In this document: positions 33,833 to 42,898 of the stretch, piece after piece | How positions within the stretch are numbered: the stretch's first letter is position 1 | Layout of the letters: each line of letters opens with the position of its first letter | Assembly: GCF_037977235.1 (NCBI RefSeq) | Contig: NZ_CP150276.1 | Span: 1,798,001-1,862,000, forward strand | Length of the DNA: 64,000 nucleotides | Direction of reading: 5' to 3' | DNA from: Paenibacillus sp. FSL K6-0276 | GTDB lineage: Bacteria > Bacillota > Bacilli > Paenibacillales > Paenibacillaceae | Made by a program: the position numbers and the translations under genes | Notes under the pieces: model-generated | What the model saw: only the letters and a program-made list of their open reading frames with translations | Told to the model about the DNA's origin: nothing | Databases searched by the model: none

Positions 33833-34546
33833 ATGCACCGTATATTGTTAATTGAAGATGACGAAGCGATTAGTGAAATGGTTAGGTCTTATTTAGTAAA
33901 AGAGGGCTATGAAGTGGAAACAGCATTTGATGGTGAAGTAGCGGAAAGGACATTCCGTACCAGTAGTCCATTTGATCTTGTACTGTTAGATTTAATGCTG
34001 CCCAAACGCAGCGGTACTGACATTCTCCAGACGATCCGCGCGGCAAGTCTCGTTCCGGTGTTGATTATGTCTGCCAAGGACAGCGATGTGGATAAAGCTC
34101 TTGGCCTCGGCTTTGGGGCGGATGATTATATTACCAAGCCATTTTCAATGATCGAATTAGCTGCTAGAGTGAAGGCTGCGATTCGACGAGCGGGTTATGC
34201 TACTCCCCCAATCCAATCGGAAGCTCCAATTCCTGCGAAGAAAATGATTTCCATTGGCAGATTAACTGTGGATTTGTATAATTTCTCTGCGCTAAAGAAC
34301 GGAGAAGAAGTGAAGTTAACCTCCAAGGAATTTCATATTCTTAAGCTGTTCGTCACGCATCCGGGCAGAGTCTTCACCAAAGCGCAGATTTATGCTAGCG
34401 TGTGGGCAGATGATTATTTCGGGGATGAGAACGTCATTAATGTACATATGAGAAGATTACGCGAAAAAATAGAAGATGATCCCTCCCATCCAGAGTACAT
34501 CAAGACGTTATGGGGGATCGGGTATAAGCTGGGAGAGCAGCTATAA
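33833..34546 (+). CDS. OmpR/PhoB-family response regulator
   Basis: 237 residues from ATG 33833, with GGAGG eight nt upstream (a TTG at 33818 precedes the ribosome site). The receiver has acidic EDD (8-10), phosphoacceptor Asp53 (LVLLDLMLPKRSG) and Lys in YITKPFSMIEL. The C-terminal winged helix includes LTSKEFHILKLFVTHPGRVFTK and ENVINVHMRRLREKIEDDP. Its stop overlaps the kinase start by one base. Because a BcrAB-like exporter follows, it most likely controls antimicrobial-peptide or cell-envelope stress resistance. Confidence 0.93.
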   Translation: MHRILLIEDDEAISEMVRSYLVKEGYEVETAFDGEVAERTFRTSSPFDLVLLDLMLPKRSGTDILQTIRAASLVPVLIMSAKDSDVDKALGLGFGADDYITKPFSMIELAARVKAAIRRAGYATPPIQSEAPIPAKKMISIGRLTVDLYNFSALKNGEEVKLTSKEFHILKLFVTHPGRVFTKAQIYASVWADDYFGDENVINVHMRRLREKIEDDPSHPEYIKTLWGIGYKLGEQL

Positions 34547-35481
34547 TGAGTATGGCGCTTAGTGTGGTCATTCTACTCCTGATCGTCGTCATTGTATGGC
34601 AATATCAAAATTCGCGTAAAGCTTCAAGTGACCTGAAATATATTCATGACAAGCTAAGTAGCATCATGACTCAAGGTTCACACGAAAGACTGCTGCTATT
34701 CAGCAGTAATTTGGAGCTACAAAGTGTGCTAATTGATCTAAATCGGCTGCTCGACGTTAACCATAAAGGAAGCATTGAGCACGTGAAGTTGGAGAAATCC
34801 ATGCGTAATATGCTGTCGAATATTTCCCACGATCTTAAGACTCCGCTAACGGTAGTACTCGGTTATATTGAGACGATTCAGCAGGATGAGCATATGCCAG
34901 CCGAGGAACGGAAACGTATGATGAATACGATTCACCAGAAAGCTAATGAAGTGATCCATCTGATGAACAAGTTCTTTGACTTGGCCAAACTGGAATCGGG
35001 GGATCGGGAAATCACCCTTTCACGTGTTGAGGCAGGTGAAGTATGCAGACGCAATATCCTTTCTTTCTATGATATCCTTAGCGCCAAGGGCAGTGAGGTG
35101 GAGATAGAGATCCCTGATGAGACACTTTACTTCATGGGGAACGAAGAGGCGCTTGACCGGATATTGTCCAATTTGTTATCGAATGCGATTGCTTACGGTG
35201 ATGCCGGTGGCGTATTAGGCATGAAACTCTATAGTGATGAGAACAAAGTATACATAGATGTTTGGGACCGGGGAAAAGGCATTAGTGAAGTTCACCAGGA
35301 TAAAGTATTTGAACGTCTCTATACACTGGAGGATTCGAGAAACCGATCGTATCAAGGCAGCGGTCTCGGTCTAACCATCACCAAAAGATTAACGGAGCAA
35401 ATGAATGGAACCATTACACTGTTTAGTCAACCGTATGTGAGAACGGTATTTACCCTTTCTTTCCGCAGATTGCGTTTCTAA
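34546..35481 (+). CDS. Sensor histidine kinase, single N-terminal membrane helix
   Basis: 311 residues. One hydrophobic segment at residues 3-19 anchors it; there is almost no extracytoplasmic domain. A dimerisation segment leads to the H-box NISHDLKTPLTVVLGYIE with His95, followed by N-box LSNLLSNAIAYGD, G1 VWDRGKGIS and G2 GSGLGLTITKRL. The absence of a sensor domain suggests that it senses inside the membrane or through a partner, as kinases linked to antimicrobial-peptide exporters do. It is coupled by overlap to the response regulator and sits 118 bp before the ABC exporter genes. Confidence 0.92.
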   Translation: MSMALSVVILLLIVVIVWQYQNSRKASSDLKYIHDKLSSIMTQGSHERLLLFSSNLELQSVLIDLNRLLDVNHKGSIEHVKLEKSMRNMLSNISHDLKTPLTVVLGYIETIQQDEHMPAEERKRMMNTIHQKANEVIHLMNKFFDLAKLESGDREITLSRVEAGEVCRRNILSFYDILSAKGSEVEIEIPDETLYFMGNEEALDRILSNLLSNAIAYGDAGGVLGMKLYSDENKVYIDVWDRGKGISEVHQDKVFERLYTLEDSRNRSYQGSGLGLTITKRLTEQMNGTITLFSQPYVRTVFTLSFRRLRF

Positions 35482-35598
35482 GGGGAGATATTGTATGCAG
35501 CTTAAGATTTTCGTAAGAATTCAGTAATAAAAAAGAAAATTCCGCTGTGTACAATAAGAACTAAGGAAGACGAGACGAAAACAAAGGGGAGCACGGAA

Positions 35599-36519
35599 AT
35601 GACTACTATACTTCGAACAAGAAATTTAACGAAAACCTACCAAGGCAAGGAAGCCGTCAGCAATGTGAATATGAATATTAAACAAGGTGAAATTTATGGT
35701 TTTCTCGGACCGAACGGTGCCGGCAAAACAACCGTCATGAAAATGATTACGAACCTCGTTAAACCTACTAGCGGTGAAATTGAGTTTTTCAACGAAAAAA
35801 TGACGAATCATTCTTATGAAATGCTCAAACGGATGGGCTGTATCATTGAATATCCTGTATTCTATGATAAACTGACAGCCAAAGAAAATCTGATTCTGCA
35901 TGGAGAGTACATGGGCTATTATGATCCAAAGGCGATTGGTGAAGCGCTAGAGCTGGTTAAGTTAACAGGGATCGACAACAAGCCGGTGAAGCAATTTTCT
36001 CTCGGGATGAAACAGCGTCTTGGCATTGCCAGAGCCTTCATGACGAAACCGGAGCTACTCATTCTGGATGAGCCGATTAATGGGCTAGACCCTGTAGGAA
36101 TTAAAGAGATGCGCGAAGTGTTCCGGATGCTTAGTCGTGAATATGGGATGACGTTACTCGTATCTAGCCACATTTTGGGGGAAATCGAACAGATCGCTGA
36201 TACTATCGGTGTGATCCGGCAGGGTGCTCTGGTAGAAGAAGTGGCGATGGATTCCATTCGTGGCCAGAACACAGAATATATCGAAGTAATTACGAATGAG
36301 ATTAACAAAGCAGTGTATGTGTTGGAACATAAGCTTACCCTAACTAATTTTAAAGTGCTGGATCACTGCACAGTAAGAATATATGACGGCGGTATTTCAC
36401 AGCGTGATCTTAACAAGGCACTAGTTTTAGAGGATGTGGAGATTGAAAGTATAAGCAAGAAACAACATACGCTGGAAGATTATTTTTTACAACTGATTGG
36501 GGGTGAAGGCGTTGCTTAA
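35599..36519 (+). CDS. ABC exporter ATP-binding protein, BcrA/lantibiotic-protection type
   Basis: 306 residues. Walker A GPNGAGKTT, Q-loop region ENLILHGEYMG, signature FSLGMKQRLGIARA, Walker B LLILDEPINGLDP and the switch SSHILGEIEQ are all present. The C-terminal 80 residues form the extra domain typical of BcrA/NisF/SpaF-like ATPases. It works with the membrane protein encoded directly downstream (8-bp overlap). Members of this group expel bacitracin, lantibiotics or related peptides from the membrane. The upstream two-component system is the probable regulator. Confidence 0.9.
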   Translation: MTTILRTRNLTKTYQGKEAVSNVNMNIKQGEIYGFLGPNGAGKTTVMKMITNLVKPTSGEIEFFNEKMTNHSYEMLKRMGCIIEYPVFYDKLTAKENLILHGEYMGYYDPKAIGEALELVKLTGIDNKPVKQFSLGMKQRLGIARAFMTKPELLILDEPINGLDPVGIKEMREVFRMLSREYGMTLLVSSHILGEIEQIADTIGVIRQGALVEEVAMDSIRGQNTEYIEVITNEINKAVYVLEHKLTLTNFKVLDHCTVRIYDGGISQRDLNKALVLEDVEIESISKKQHTLEDYFLQLIGGEGVA

Positions 36520-37204
36520 ATTAATATCTTTGGAGATCCGCAAGAACAAACTAAAAAGTCTTCTTACAGGTGCAGCAATCGTCAATCTTGCCATTCTTGC
36601 GTTTATGATTCTGGTTATATTCATAGACCAAAGTGAGAGTGAGGGGACGTTCAATACTTATTCGGATGTGTTTGAGGGATTGTTCGTTTTTGTTAAAGCC
36701 GCATATCTCATTTTCGCTTCTGTTATTATAAGTAAGCTGATTATTGATGAGTACAAGAACAATACCATCACCCTTCTCTTTATGTACCCCATATCACGTA
36801 AAAAGCTGATGACCGCCAAAATAATGATTGTGTTCATCTTCACATTTGTCTCTATCATTGTTTCAAGTATTGTAATTGGAGCTATCCTGCTTGGCATCAA
36901 CTATTTTGTAAATATTGTTCAAGGTGAGTTGACACTCCATCTCATTACCACAGAGCTGATTAAGACGGTAGCTAGTGCATTTTACGCAGCGGGTATCGCT
37001 CTAATACCATTGTACTTTGGGATGAAGAAAAAATCAGTCCCAGCCACCATCGTTTCTGCTGTGTTGGTTACCTCTCTAATTTCTGGTGGATTTGATCAAG
37101 CCCGCTTAGGTAATTTAGCTGCTGTATCGATCTCCCTTGGTTTGCTAGGAGCAGGTATTGCTTTTCTAGCCATTCGCAATATCGAACATAAGGATATAGC
37201 CTAA
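36512..37204 (+). CDS. ABC exporter permease subunit (ABC-2 type)
   Basis: 230 residues from TTG 36512, chosen because GGGGGTGA lies six nt upstream; GTG 36503 and TTG 36497 are inside that site. Six hydrophobic segments are visible (AIVNLAILAFMILVIFID; AAYLIFASVIISKLIIDEY; FIFTFVSIIVSSIVIGAILLG; and three more). The motif DEYKNNTITLLFMYPISRKKLMTAKI between helices 2 and 3 is typical of lantibiotic-immunity permeases. It is the last gene of the two-component and exporter cluster. Confidence 0.87.
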   Translation: MLKLISLEIRKNKLKSLLTGAAIVNLAILAFMILVIFIDQSESEGTFNTYSDVFEGLFVFVKAAYLIFASVIISKLIIDEYKNNTITLLFMYPISRKKLMTAKIMIVFIFTFVSIIVSSIVIGAILLGINYFVNIVQGELTLHLITTELIKTVASAFYAAGIALIPLYFGMKKKSVPATIVSAVLVTSLISGGFDQARLGNLAAVSISLGLLGAGIAFLAIRNIEHKDIA

Positions 37205-37215
37205 GATATTTACAG

Positions 37216-37280
37216 AAATCCCTCTTAAGAATCTCAGTAACGATGTAAAAGCATCGTGGCTGGGTTCTAAAGGGGGATTT
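37216..37280 (+). other. Long 29-bp imperfect hairpin after the exporter operon
   Basis: The left arm 37216-37245 pairs almost continuously with 37252-37280 around a TAAAAG loop, with several G-U pairs that only work in plus-strand RNA. There is no T run after it, so it is not a standard terminator. The remaining bases to 37411 include a TATAAT at 37314 that could serve the kinase gene. Confidence 0.6.
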
Positions 37281-37411
37281 GGCGTTTATCAGCGACTGAT
37301 TTCGGTATATTTGATATAATGGTCTCAAAATAAGAAATTAAAAAATTGAGATGATTTAGGCTCGTTTTGGGGTAATGATAATGGATGAGAGAGCCTGAGG
37401 TGAAGTGAGCA

Positions 37412-39043
37412 GTGGATAAAGACTGGACGTCCATTCTAATAAGATTGCTTTCAGAAGAGAGCGCTTATAAATCGTTATATGACAATCATCCTAATTTGAT
37501 AATTGTTTTGGATAGGCAAGGTCGCTGCGTAGGAACGAATCGTACTTTCTATCTAGGATCCAGCGCAGAAGCACCGTTCCAAGATATAGGTCTAACATCA
37601 CCTAAGAAAAGAAACCATGGTGATGTTGCATATTTTGAGGCTGCCCTACAGGGAAATCCATCTAGCTTTGAGTTGCAAGATATGGAGAACCCCAAAGCGG
37701 ACTCTGTGAGGGTTAACTTTATTCCTATAACAATGGAAGAGGGAATTGCTGGGGTATTCGCGATCATTCAGGTTGCTAACGGCAACTATCTTTCTCATTC
37801 GGAAGTGTTACAAGACTGGCTAGACACATTGGCGGATTCCTTCATTGTTGAATTACCCGATAAGGCAGAACTGGAGATAAACTTCAAGCCTACTTCCGCT
37901 GCTGCAGTCGAGGATAAGCGTTCGAGCCTTATTCTGAATTCTGTCTCAGCAGGAATATTCGTGCTCGATACTACGGGGCGGACCCTCTTTATTAACCGTG
38001 AGGGAGCGGATATGCTAGGCTACCAGCCCGCAGAATTAGTTGGTCTCAAGCTTATGGAGTATATTCATCATATCCAAGGTGATGGCTCACGTTATTCGAC
38101 TCCTGAATGTCAGATCAGTCTTACGATTGAGGATGGAATTATCCGCAGGAAAGACGATGAGATCTTCTGGCGTAAGGATGGAACCAGTTTCTTCGTTAAT
38201 TATCGGGTGGCGCCTCTTATTGATGGGGGGGTGGTCGCAGGTGCAGTTATTGCCTTTAGCGATATCACGAATGCGCGAGAAATCATTCGAGCTAAGGAAT
38301 CTGCAGAGCAGGCAGCGCAAGCCAAATCGGATTTCTTGGCCATGATGAGTCATGAAATTCGGACCCCGATGAATGGTATGATCGGGATGTCTGATCTTTT
38401 ACTTGAAACTGATCTTGGAGAAGAACAGCGAGGTTATGTCGAGATTTTACGAAGCAGTAGTTACACGCTATTACAGATCTTGAATGACATTCTTGATTTC
38501 AGCAAGATGGAAGCGGGTAAAATGCCACTGCAGTCCGAAAAGTTTGATCTCCGGGAGATGTTATCAGACATCATTGATTTATTCACGCCTAAAGCCGAAG
38601 AGAAGAAGTTGGCCTTGAGATGGTGGGCAGATACAAGTGTTCCAACAACTTTAATGGCCGATCCGATCCGTTTGCGACAGGTTATCGTCAATTTGGTAGG
38701 AAATGCCCTGAAATTCACAGAACAAGGAAGTGTCACGCTATCGGTTAAGAACATTCCACTCTCGGATTCAAAAGAATATTTACTGGAGTTCTCAGTACGT
38801 GATACAGGTGTAGGTATTGCCGATAATAAACTCAATCTATTGTTTCAATCCTTCTCACAGCTGCATCCGACCATCAATCGTAAATATGGCGGTACAGGTT
38901 TGGGACTCGCTATTTGTAAGCAGCTTGTTGAGCTGATGGGAGGGACAATCTTTGTAGAGAGCGAAGAGAATAAAGGCTCAACGTTCCGGTTTATGCTTCC
39001 TTTCATAAAAGAAGAGGTAGAATTAAAAATAACTCTATACTAG
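37412..39043 (+). CDS. Cytosolic PAS-domain histidine kinase
   Basis: 543 residues, GTG start after GAGGTGA. No membrane segment is present. A first PAS-like region (about 15-125; [22 protein letters not shown]) and a second, clearer PAS domain (about 165-285; [47 protein letters not shown]) precede the kinase core. His314 lies in [19 protein letters not shown]; the N, G1, F and G2 boxes follow ([44 protein letters not shown]). There is no receiver domain and no regulator gene next door, so it is an orphan. Signals for the PAS domains are unknown. Confidence 0.92.
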   Translation: MDKDWTSILIRLLSEESAYKSLYDNHPNLIIVLDRQGRCVGTNRTFYLGSSAEAPFQDIGLTSPKKRNHGDVAYFEAALQGNPSSFELQDMENPKADSVRVNFIPITMEEGIAGVFAIIQVANGNYLSHSEVLQDWLDTLADSFIVELPDKAELEINFKPTSAAAVEDKRSSLILNSVSAGIFVLDTTGRTLFINREGADMLGYQPAELVGLKLMEYIHHIQGDGSRYSTPECQISLTIEDGIIRRKDDEIFWRKDGTSFFVNYRVAPLIDGGVVAGAVIAFSDITNAREIIRAKESAEQAAQAKSDFLAMMSHEIRTPMNGMIGMSDLLLETDLGEEQRGYVEILRSSSYTLLQILNDILDFSKMEAGKMPLQSEKFDLREMLSDIIDLFTPKAEEKKLALRWWADTSVPTTLMADPIRLRQVIVNLVGNALKFTEQGSVTLSVKNIPLSDSKEYLLEFSVRDTGVGIADNKLNLLFQSFSQLHPTINRKYGGTGLGLAICKQLVELMGGTIFVESEENKGSTFRFMLPFIKEEVELKITLY

Positions 39044-39050
39044 TACGGGT

Positions 39051-39105
39051 AAACACAAATCTCCGGTCCATTTGCGAAAAAGGCAATGGCCGGAGATTTG
39101 TGTTC
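39051..39105. terminator. Bidirectional terminator between kinase and degV
   Basis: ACACAAATCTCCGG pairs perfectly with CCGGAGATTTGTGT, with inner CCATT/AATGG pairing. The convergent genes end on either side of it. Confidence 0.85.
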
Positions 39106-39110
39106 GTTTA

Positions 39111-39962
39111 TTAATCCTGAAGCATATACATGAGACCTACAGTATGCGGGCCACAATGACTGCCAATAACACATCCTGCATGGATGATCGCAATTTCTTC
39201 TACCTGAGTCTGTTCTCGTAGAGCCTTTTCTAAATATAAGGCATCTTCTTCCGCCAAGGTATGCACAATAATGAGCAGTTCTTTATCCATATGATCGACG
39301 TTAACTAAAGCATTCTGGAGCATTTGTTCCACGGCTTTTTCTTTTTTGCCACGGCTTTTGCTAATAGGTACGATGCTACCCTCCACTAGTTTTAACACAG
39401 GGCGGATTTTGAGTAGACTACCGATGAAATTCTGCATACCTGAACAGCGTCCACCCATATATAAGTAATCTAGCGTATCTACAACGAATTCTGTTTCTAC
39501 AAGATTGCGACTGTGCTCCAGCATAGCTGCAATCTCTACGGCACTGAGACCTTTTTCAGCGGCTCTGACAGCTTTCATAACGAGAAGGGCTATGCCTCCA
39601 CATAAAGTCTGTGAATCAATAACCTGTACACGCCCCTCAGGGAATTCCCCAGCAGCCAAAAGTGTATTCTGATATGTAGAGGATAGTGAAGAGGAGAGGC
39701 TGATATATACAATATCATTTCCACTACTAATTACCGGATTAAAAGCGGCCATAAAGTCAGCTGGCGAAGGTGCTGCAGTCTTCGGCAATACTCCGCTAAC
39801 GGCTACACGGCGATACACTTCTTCTGGTGTGATATCTTTACCATCTTTGTAGGTTCCCTCTTCAAATACTACGTAAAGGGGAACGATGCCGATATCATAA
39901 GTATCCTTCCAGCTTTGAGGCAAGTCGGAAGTGCTATCTGAAAAAATTTTTACAGTAGACAT
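39111..39962 (-). CDS. DegV family fatty-acid-binding protein
   Basis: 283 residues from the ATG at 39962 (GGAG ribosome site six to seven nt upstream; a longer frame to 40001 has none). The N-terminal VKIFSDSTSDLPQSW, the LPKTAAPSPADFMAAF motif, ISSSLSSTYQ-like ISLSSSLSSTYQN and the C-terminal GCVIGSHCGPHTVGLMYM identify the DegV/FakB fold. FakB proteins bind fatty acids and present them to the FakA kinase. FakA is not encoded nearby, so a shared kinase or another lipid role is possible. It is a single gene with its own terminator on the convergent side. Confidence 0.92.
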   Translation of the reverse strand: MSTVKIFSDSTSDLPQSWKDTYDIGIVPLYVVFEEGTYKDGKDITPEEVYRRVAVSGVLPKTAAPSPADFMAAFNPVISSGNDIVYISLSSSLSSTYQNTLLAAGEFPEGRVQVIDSQTLCGGIALLVMKAVRAAEKGLSAVEIAAMLEHSRNLVETEFVVDTLDYLYMGGRCSGMQNFIGSLLKIRPVLKLVEGSIVPISKSRGKKEKAVEQMLQNALVNVDHMDKELLIIVHTLAEEDALYLEKALREQTQVEEIAIIHAGCVIGSHCGPHTVGLMYMLQD

Positions 39963-40071
39963 GAAATTCTCCTTCACGGATAATCGGATAACAATAGTCA
40001 TTATTGAACCACATAATCTATTTATTATACCAAGACTAAGCTGATTCTCAAAATGAATTAATAGGAATTCT

Positions 40072-40114
40072 GAAAGAAAAAAAAGACTATCCGGGGATTC
40101 CGAATAGTCTTTAT
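40072..40114 (-). terminator. Terminator of the second AraC gene
   Basis: On the minus strand, AAAGACTAT and ATAGTCTTT arms close over CGGAATCCCCGG and are followed by eight Ts. Confidence 0.85.
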
Positions 40115-40119
40115 AAGTA

Positions 40120-41007
40120 TTAATCTTTTTTCATGACCGGTATCCAGATTTCACAGCGATAGTCCTCTGCGTCTGGTCTGCCCGGAAGGTATAGTTCAAA
40201 CTCGGGTCCTCCTGTAGTTTCGTAGCCTGTTGAAGGGAACCATTCCTGAAAGATCCGTGCCCATGTTTGCTGGATAGCATCTGGCATCGGTCCTACTGAG
40301 GTGAACACAGCCCAACTCGCAGCTGGTATCGTTGTAGAAGCAAAGCCCTGAGCATCAGTCTCTGGAGAGGCTTCGACAGCGATCCAATAGGAGAAGGTTT
40401 CTTTTTCGTGATTGAAATCTTTACAAATACCAAGTATATCCTTATCTACACCGATCTCAATCAGCTTATCCGACATACCATTTGCGTTAGCTTCGATCCA
40501 CAACTGGGGGATGCGGCGTAGATTTTCCCCATCTTTCGTTGTCATTTCCTCTACTAGTCCGATAACATTAAAGGCGTCTCTTTTCTCAATTCTGTAGTCC
40601 ATTTCTTTATCTCCCTTCAGTGATAGATGGAAGGAGAGTCTAGGGAAGGCTTTGAGCTGTACCCCTGACTCCCGCGCAGCAGAAGGAGTAATTCCATGTG
40701 CCTTGCGGAATGCTTTGGCAAACGACTCGGGTGAGTCATATCCGTACTTTAGTGCGACGTCCAGCACCTTAACTTTAGAAATAGCGAGTTCCTGTGCAGC
40801 CAGAGTCAATCTACGTTTACGGACATAGTCTTTGACTGATACTCCTGTAAGCATGTAGAACATGCGCTGGAAGTGAAAGGGGGAGGAATAAGCCACCTTT
40901 GCTATATCTTCTACATTAAAGGGTTCCTCCATCTTGCTCTCCATATAATCTAAAGCCTCTTTCATGCGGATAAGCCATTCCAAGTCTTCCATCTCCCTTG
41001 AGTTCAT
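40120..41007 (-). CDS. AraC-family regulator with GyrI-like effector-binding domain
   Basis: 295 residues. The AraC HTH pair covers about residues 15-115 (VEDIAKVAYSSPFHFQRMFY; VLDVALKYGYDSPESFAKAFRKAHGITPSAAR). A GyrI/Rob-type domain follows (about 135-293; YRIEKRDAFNVIGLVEEMTT ... YRCEIWIPVMKKD). The architecture is the same as in the regulator at 19704-20627, so these are two members of one paralogous family. It is monocistronic, and its target is unknown. A second ATG five codons in (GGGAG directly before) is a possible start. Confidence 0.9.
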   Translation of the reverse strand: MNSREMEDLEWLIRMKEALDYMESKMEEPFNVEDIAKVAYSSPFHFQRMFYMLTGVSVKDYVRKRRLTLAAQELAISKVKVLDVALKYGYDSPESFAKAFRKAHGITPSAARESGVQLKAFPRLSFHLSLKGDKEMDYRIEKRDAFNVIGLVEEMTTKDGENLRRIPQLWIEANANGMSDKLIEIGVDKDILGICKDFNHEKETFSYWIAVEASPETDAQGFASTTIPAASWAVFTSVGPMPDAIQQTWARIFQEWFPSTGYETTGGPEFELYLPGRPDAEDYRCEIWIPVMKKD

Positions 41008-41125
41008 ACTATCATGCCACCATTTGTAAATCCTGTTATTCCTTGCTCTCTAATGACAGGTCACAGGTAGAAGAATAATCATAGCGAAATCATCCTATAT
41101 AGTATACTCAGGAAGATGTATAGAG

Positions 41126-42808
41126 TCAGTCTTGTAATCTGTACACTCTTGCTTCGTAAGGACGCAAGATTTCTAATGTTGATGATTCATCTGGGTAATT
41201 TCCAATGATTAACTCAGTAACGGCACTCAGCTCTGCAGAGAGATCAACGGTTTGTGGAGTTTCGCTGAAATTCAGCAGGACCAGCCATTGATCATCATCT
41301 AATGTTCTAGTGTAAGTATAGATATTCTCATGCTCAGGCAGGAGTAGCTTATATTCACCGTACGCCATAATGGGATTCTCTTTGCGTAAAGCAATTAGCT
41401 TTTGGTAGTAGTAGAAGATCGAATCAGAATCTGCCAATGCTTGCTCCACGTTAATATCCTTGTAGTTCGGATTAACTTTGAGCCATGGCTCACCCTCTGT
41501 AAAACCAGCATTCGTAGAAGCATCCCATTGAATTGGCGTACGAGCATTATCCCGGCCTTTGATATGGATAGCGTTCAGAATCGTATCATGATCTGCGTCA
41601 CCCTCTGTTACTTTTTCACGGTACATATTCAGAATTTCGATGTCTTTATAATCTTCCAAAGCTGTGAATTTTACATTCGTCATTCCAATTTCTTCACCTT
41701 GGTAAATATAGGGGGTGCCTTTAAGTGTATGTAGTAAGGTTGCGAGCATTTTGGCAGATATCACGCGGTACTTCTCATCATCACCAAACCTTGAAACCAT
41801 ACGCGGCTGGTCATGATTATTTAAGTACAGACTATTCCAACCCTTCTCTGCCAGACCAACCTGCCATTTATGAAGAATATCGCGCAGCTTGGTTAATGTC
41901 CATGGGGCTACATCCCACTTGCCTCCTGGACCGGAATCCACATCCATATGTTCGAATTGGAACACCATCTGAAGTTCTTCGCGATCTTCGTCTGTATAAA
42001 GAACGGCATCCTCTACCGAAGCCCCTGGCGTTTCCCCGACGGTCATAATGTCATAGTTGGAAAGTACCTTTTGGTTCATTTCATGTAAAAATTCGTGAAC
42101 CCGGGGTCCATTCATAAAGTAATCGCCACCCCATGCTAGTTCCTCTGGAGCTTGGCCTTCAATTTGAAAGGAAGGTAGCCCTTCCGCTTTAGAAATCAAA
42201 TTAATAACGTCCATCCGCAATCCATCCACACCCTTGTCGAGCCAGAAGGTAATCATCTTGTATAATTCCTCGCGAAGCTTTGGATTGTCCCAGTTGAGAT
42301 CCGGTTGCTTGCGTGAGAACAGATGTAGATAGTATTCACCGGTAGTCTCATCTAGTTCCCAAGCCGGACCGCTGAATATGGAGCTCCAATTGTTGGGGCG
42401 TTCACCATTCGGTCCACCCGGACGCCAAATGTAGTAATCACGGTACGGATTATTCTTTGACGAACGGGACTCTACGAACCATTTATGTTCATCTGAAGAG
42501 TGGTTGATTACAAGGTCCATCATTAGCTTAATGCCACGATCATGTAGTCCGGTCAGGAGTTCCTCCCAGTCTTTTAGCGTGCCGAATTCATCCATAATAT
42601 CTTCATAATCGCTGATGTCATAACCATTATCATCATTTGGCGATTTATATACAGGCGACAACCAAACTACATCGACTCCGAGCTTCTTCAAATAATCCAG
42701 ACGTGAAATGATTCCCTGCAGATCTCCAATACCGTCACCATTGCTATCTTGAAAGCTGCGAGGATAGATTTGGTAGACGACAGCTTCCTTCCAAAATGTT
42801 CTTTTCAT
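41126..42808 (-). CDS. malL: GH13_31 oligo-1,6-glucosidase / alpha-glucosidase
   Basis: 560 residues, cytosolic. GH13 motifs: DLVINHSS (98-105), catalytic nucleophile Asp200 in GLRMDVIN, acid/base Glu259 in TVGETPG, and Asp333 in NNHDQPR. The residue after the nucleophile is Val201; in this subfamily Val at this position favours alpha-1,6 bonds, and Ala or Thr favours alpha-1,4. Isomaltose, panose and limit-dextrin hydrolysis are therefore expected. It is the last gene on the minus strand of the maltose cluster, after maltose phosphorylase and an intervening terminator, so it may be expressed at a different level or from its own promoter. Confidence 0.92.
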   Translation of the reverse strand: MKRTFWKEAVVYQIYPRSFQDSNGDGIGDLQGIISRLDYLKKLGVDVVWLSPVYKSPNDDNGYDISDYEDIMDEFGTLKDWEELLTGLHDRGIKLMMDLVINHSSDEHKWFVESRSSKNNPYRDYYIWRPGGPNGERPNNWSSIFSGPAWELDETTGEYYLHLFSRKQPDLNWDNPKLREELYKMITFWLDKGVDGLRMDVINLISKAEGLPSFQIEGQAPEELAWGGDYFMNGPRVHEFLHEMNQKVLSNYDIMTVGETPGASVEDAVLYTDEDREELQMVFQFEHMDVDSGPGGKWDVAPWTLTKLRDILHKWQVGLAEKGWNSLYLNNHDQPRMVSRFGDDEKYRVISAKMLATLLHTLKGTPYIYQGEEIGMTNVKFTALEDYKDIEILNMYREKVTEGDADHDTILNAIHIKGRDNARTPIQWDASTNAGFTEGEPWLKVNPNYKDINVEQALADSDSIFYYYQKLIALRKENPIMAYGEYKLLLPEHENIYTYTRTLDDDQWLVLLNFSETPQTVDLSAELSAVTELIIGNYPDESSTLEILRPYEARVYRLQD

Positions 42809-42839
42809 TAATAATCACTCCTTATATAAGATATCCATT

Positions 42840-42890
42840 TAGGTAAAAAAAAGAGACCCTAAAAGCTTTAAGCTTCAAGGGTCTCTTGTG
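42840..42890 (-). terminator. Terminator between maltose phosphorylase and malL genes
   Basis: On the minus strand, AAGAGACCCT and AGGGTCTCTT pair around TGAAGCTTAAAGCTTTT, which itself contains an AAGCTT palindrome, followed by eight Ts. Confidence 0.85.
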
Positions 42891-42898
42891 GTGTCGGT

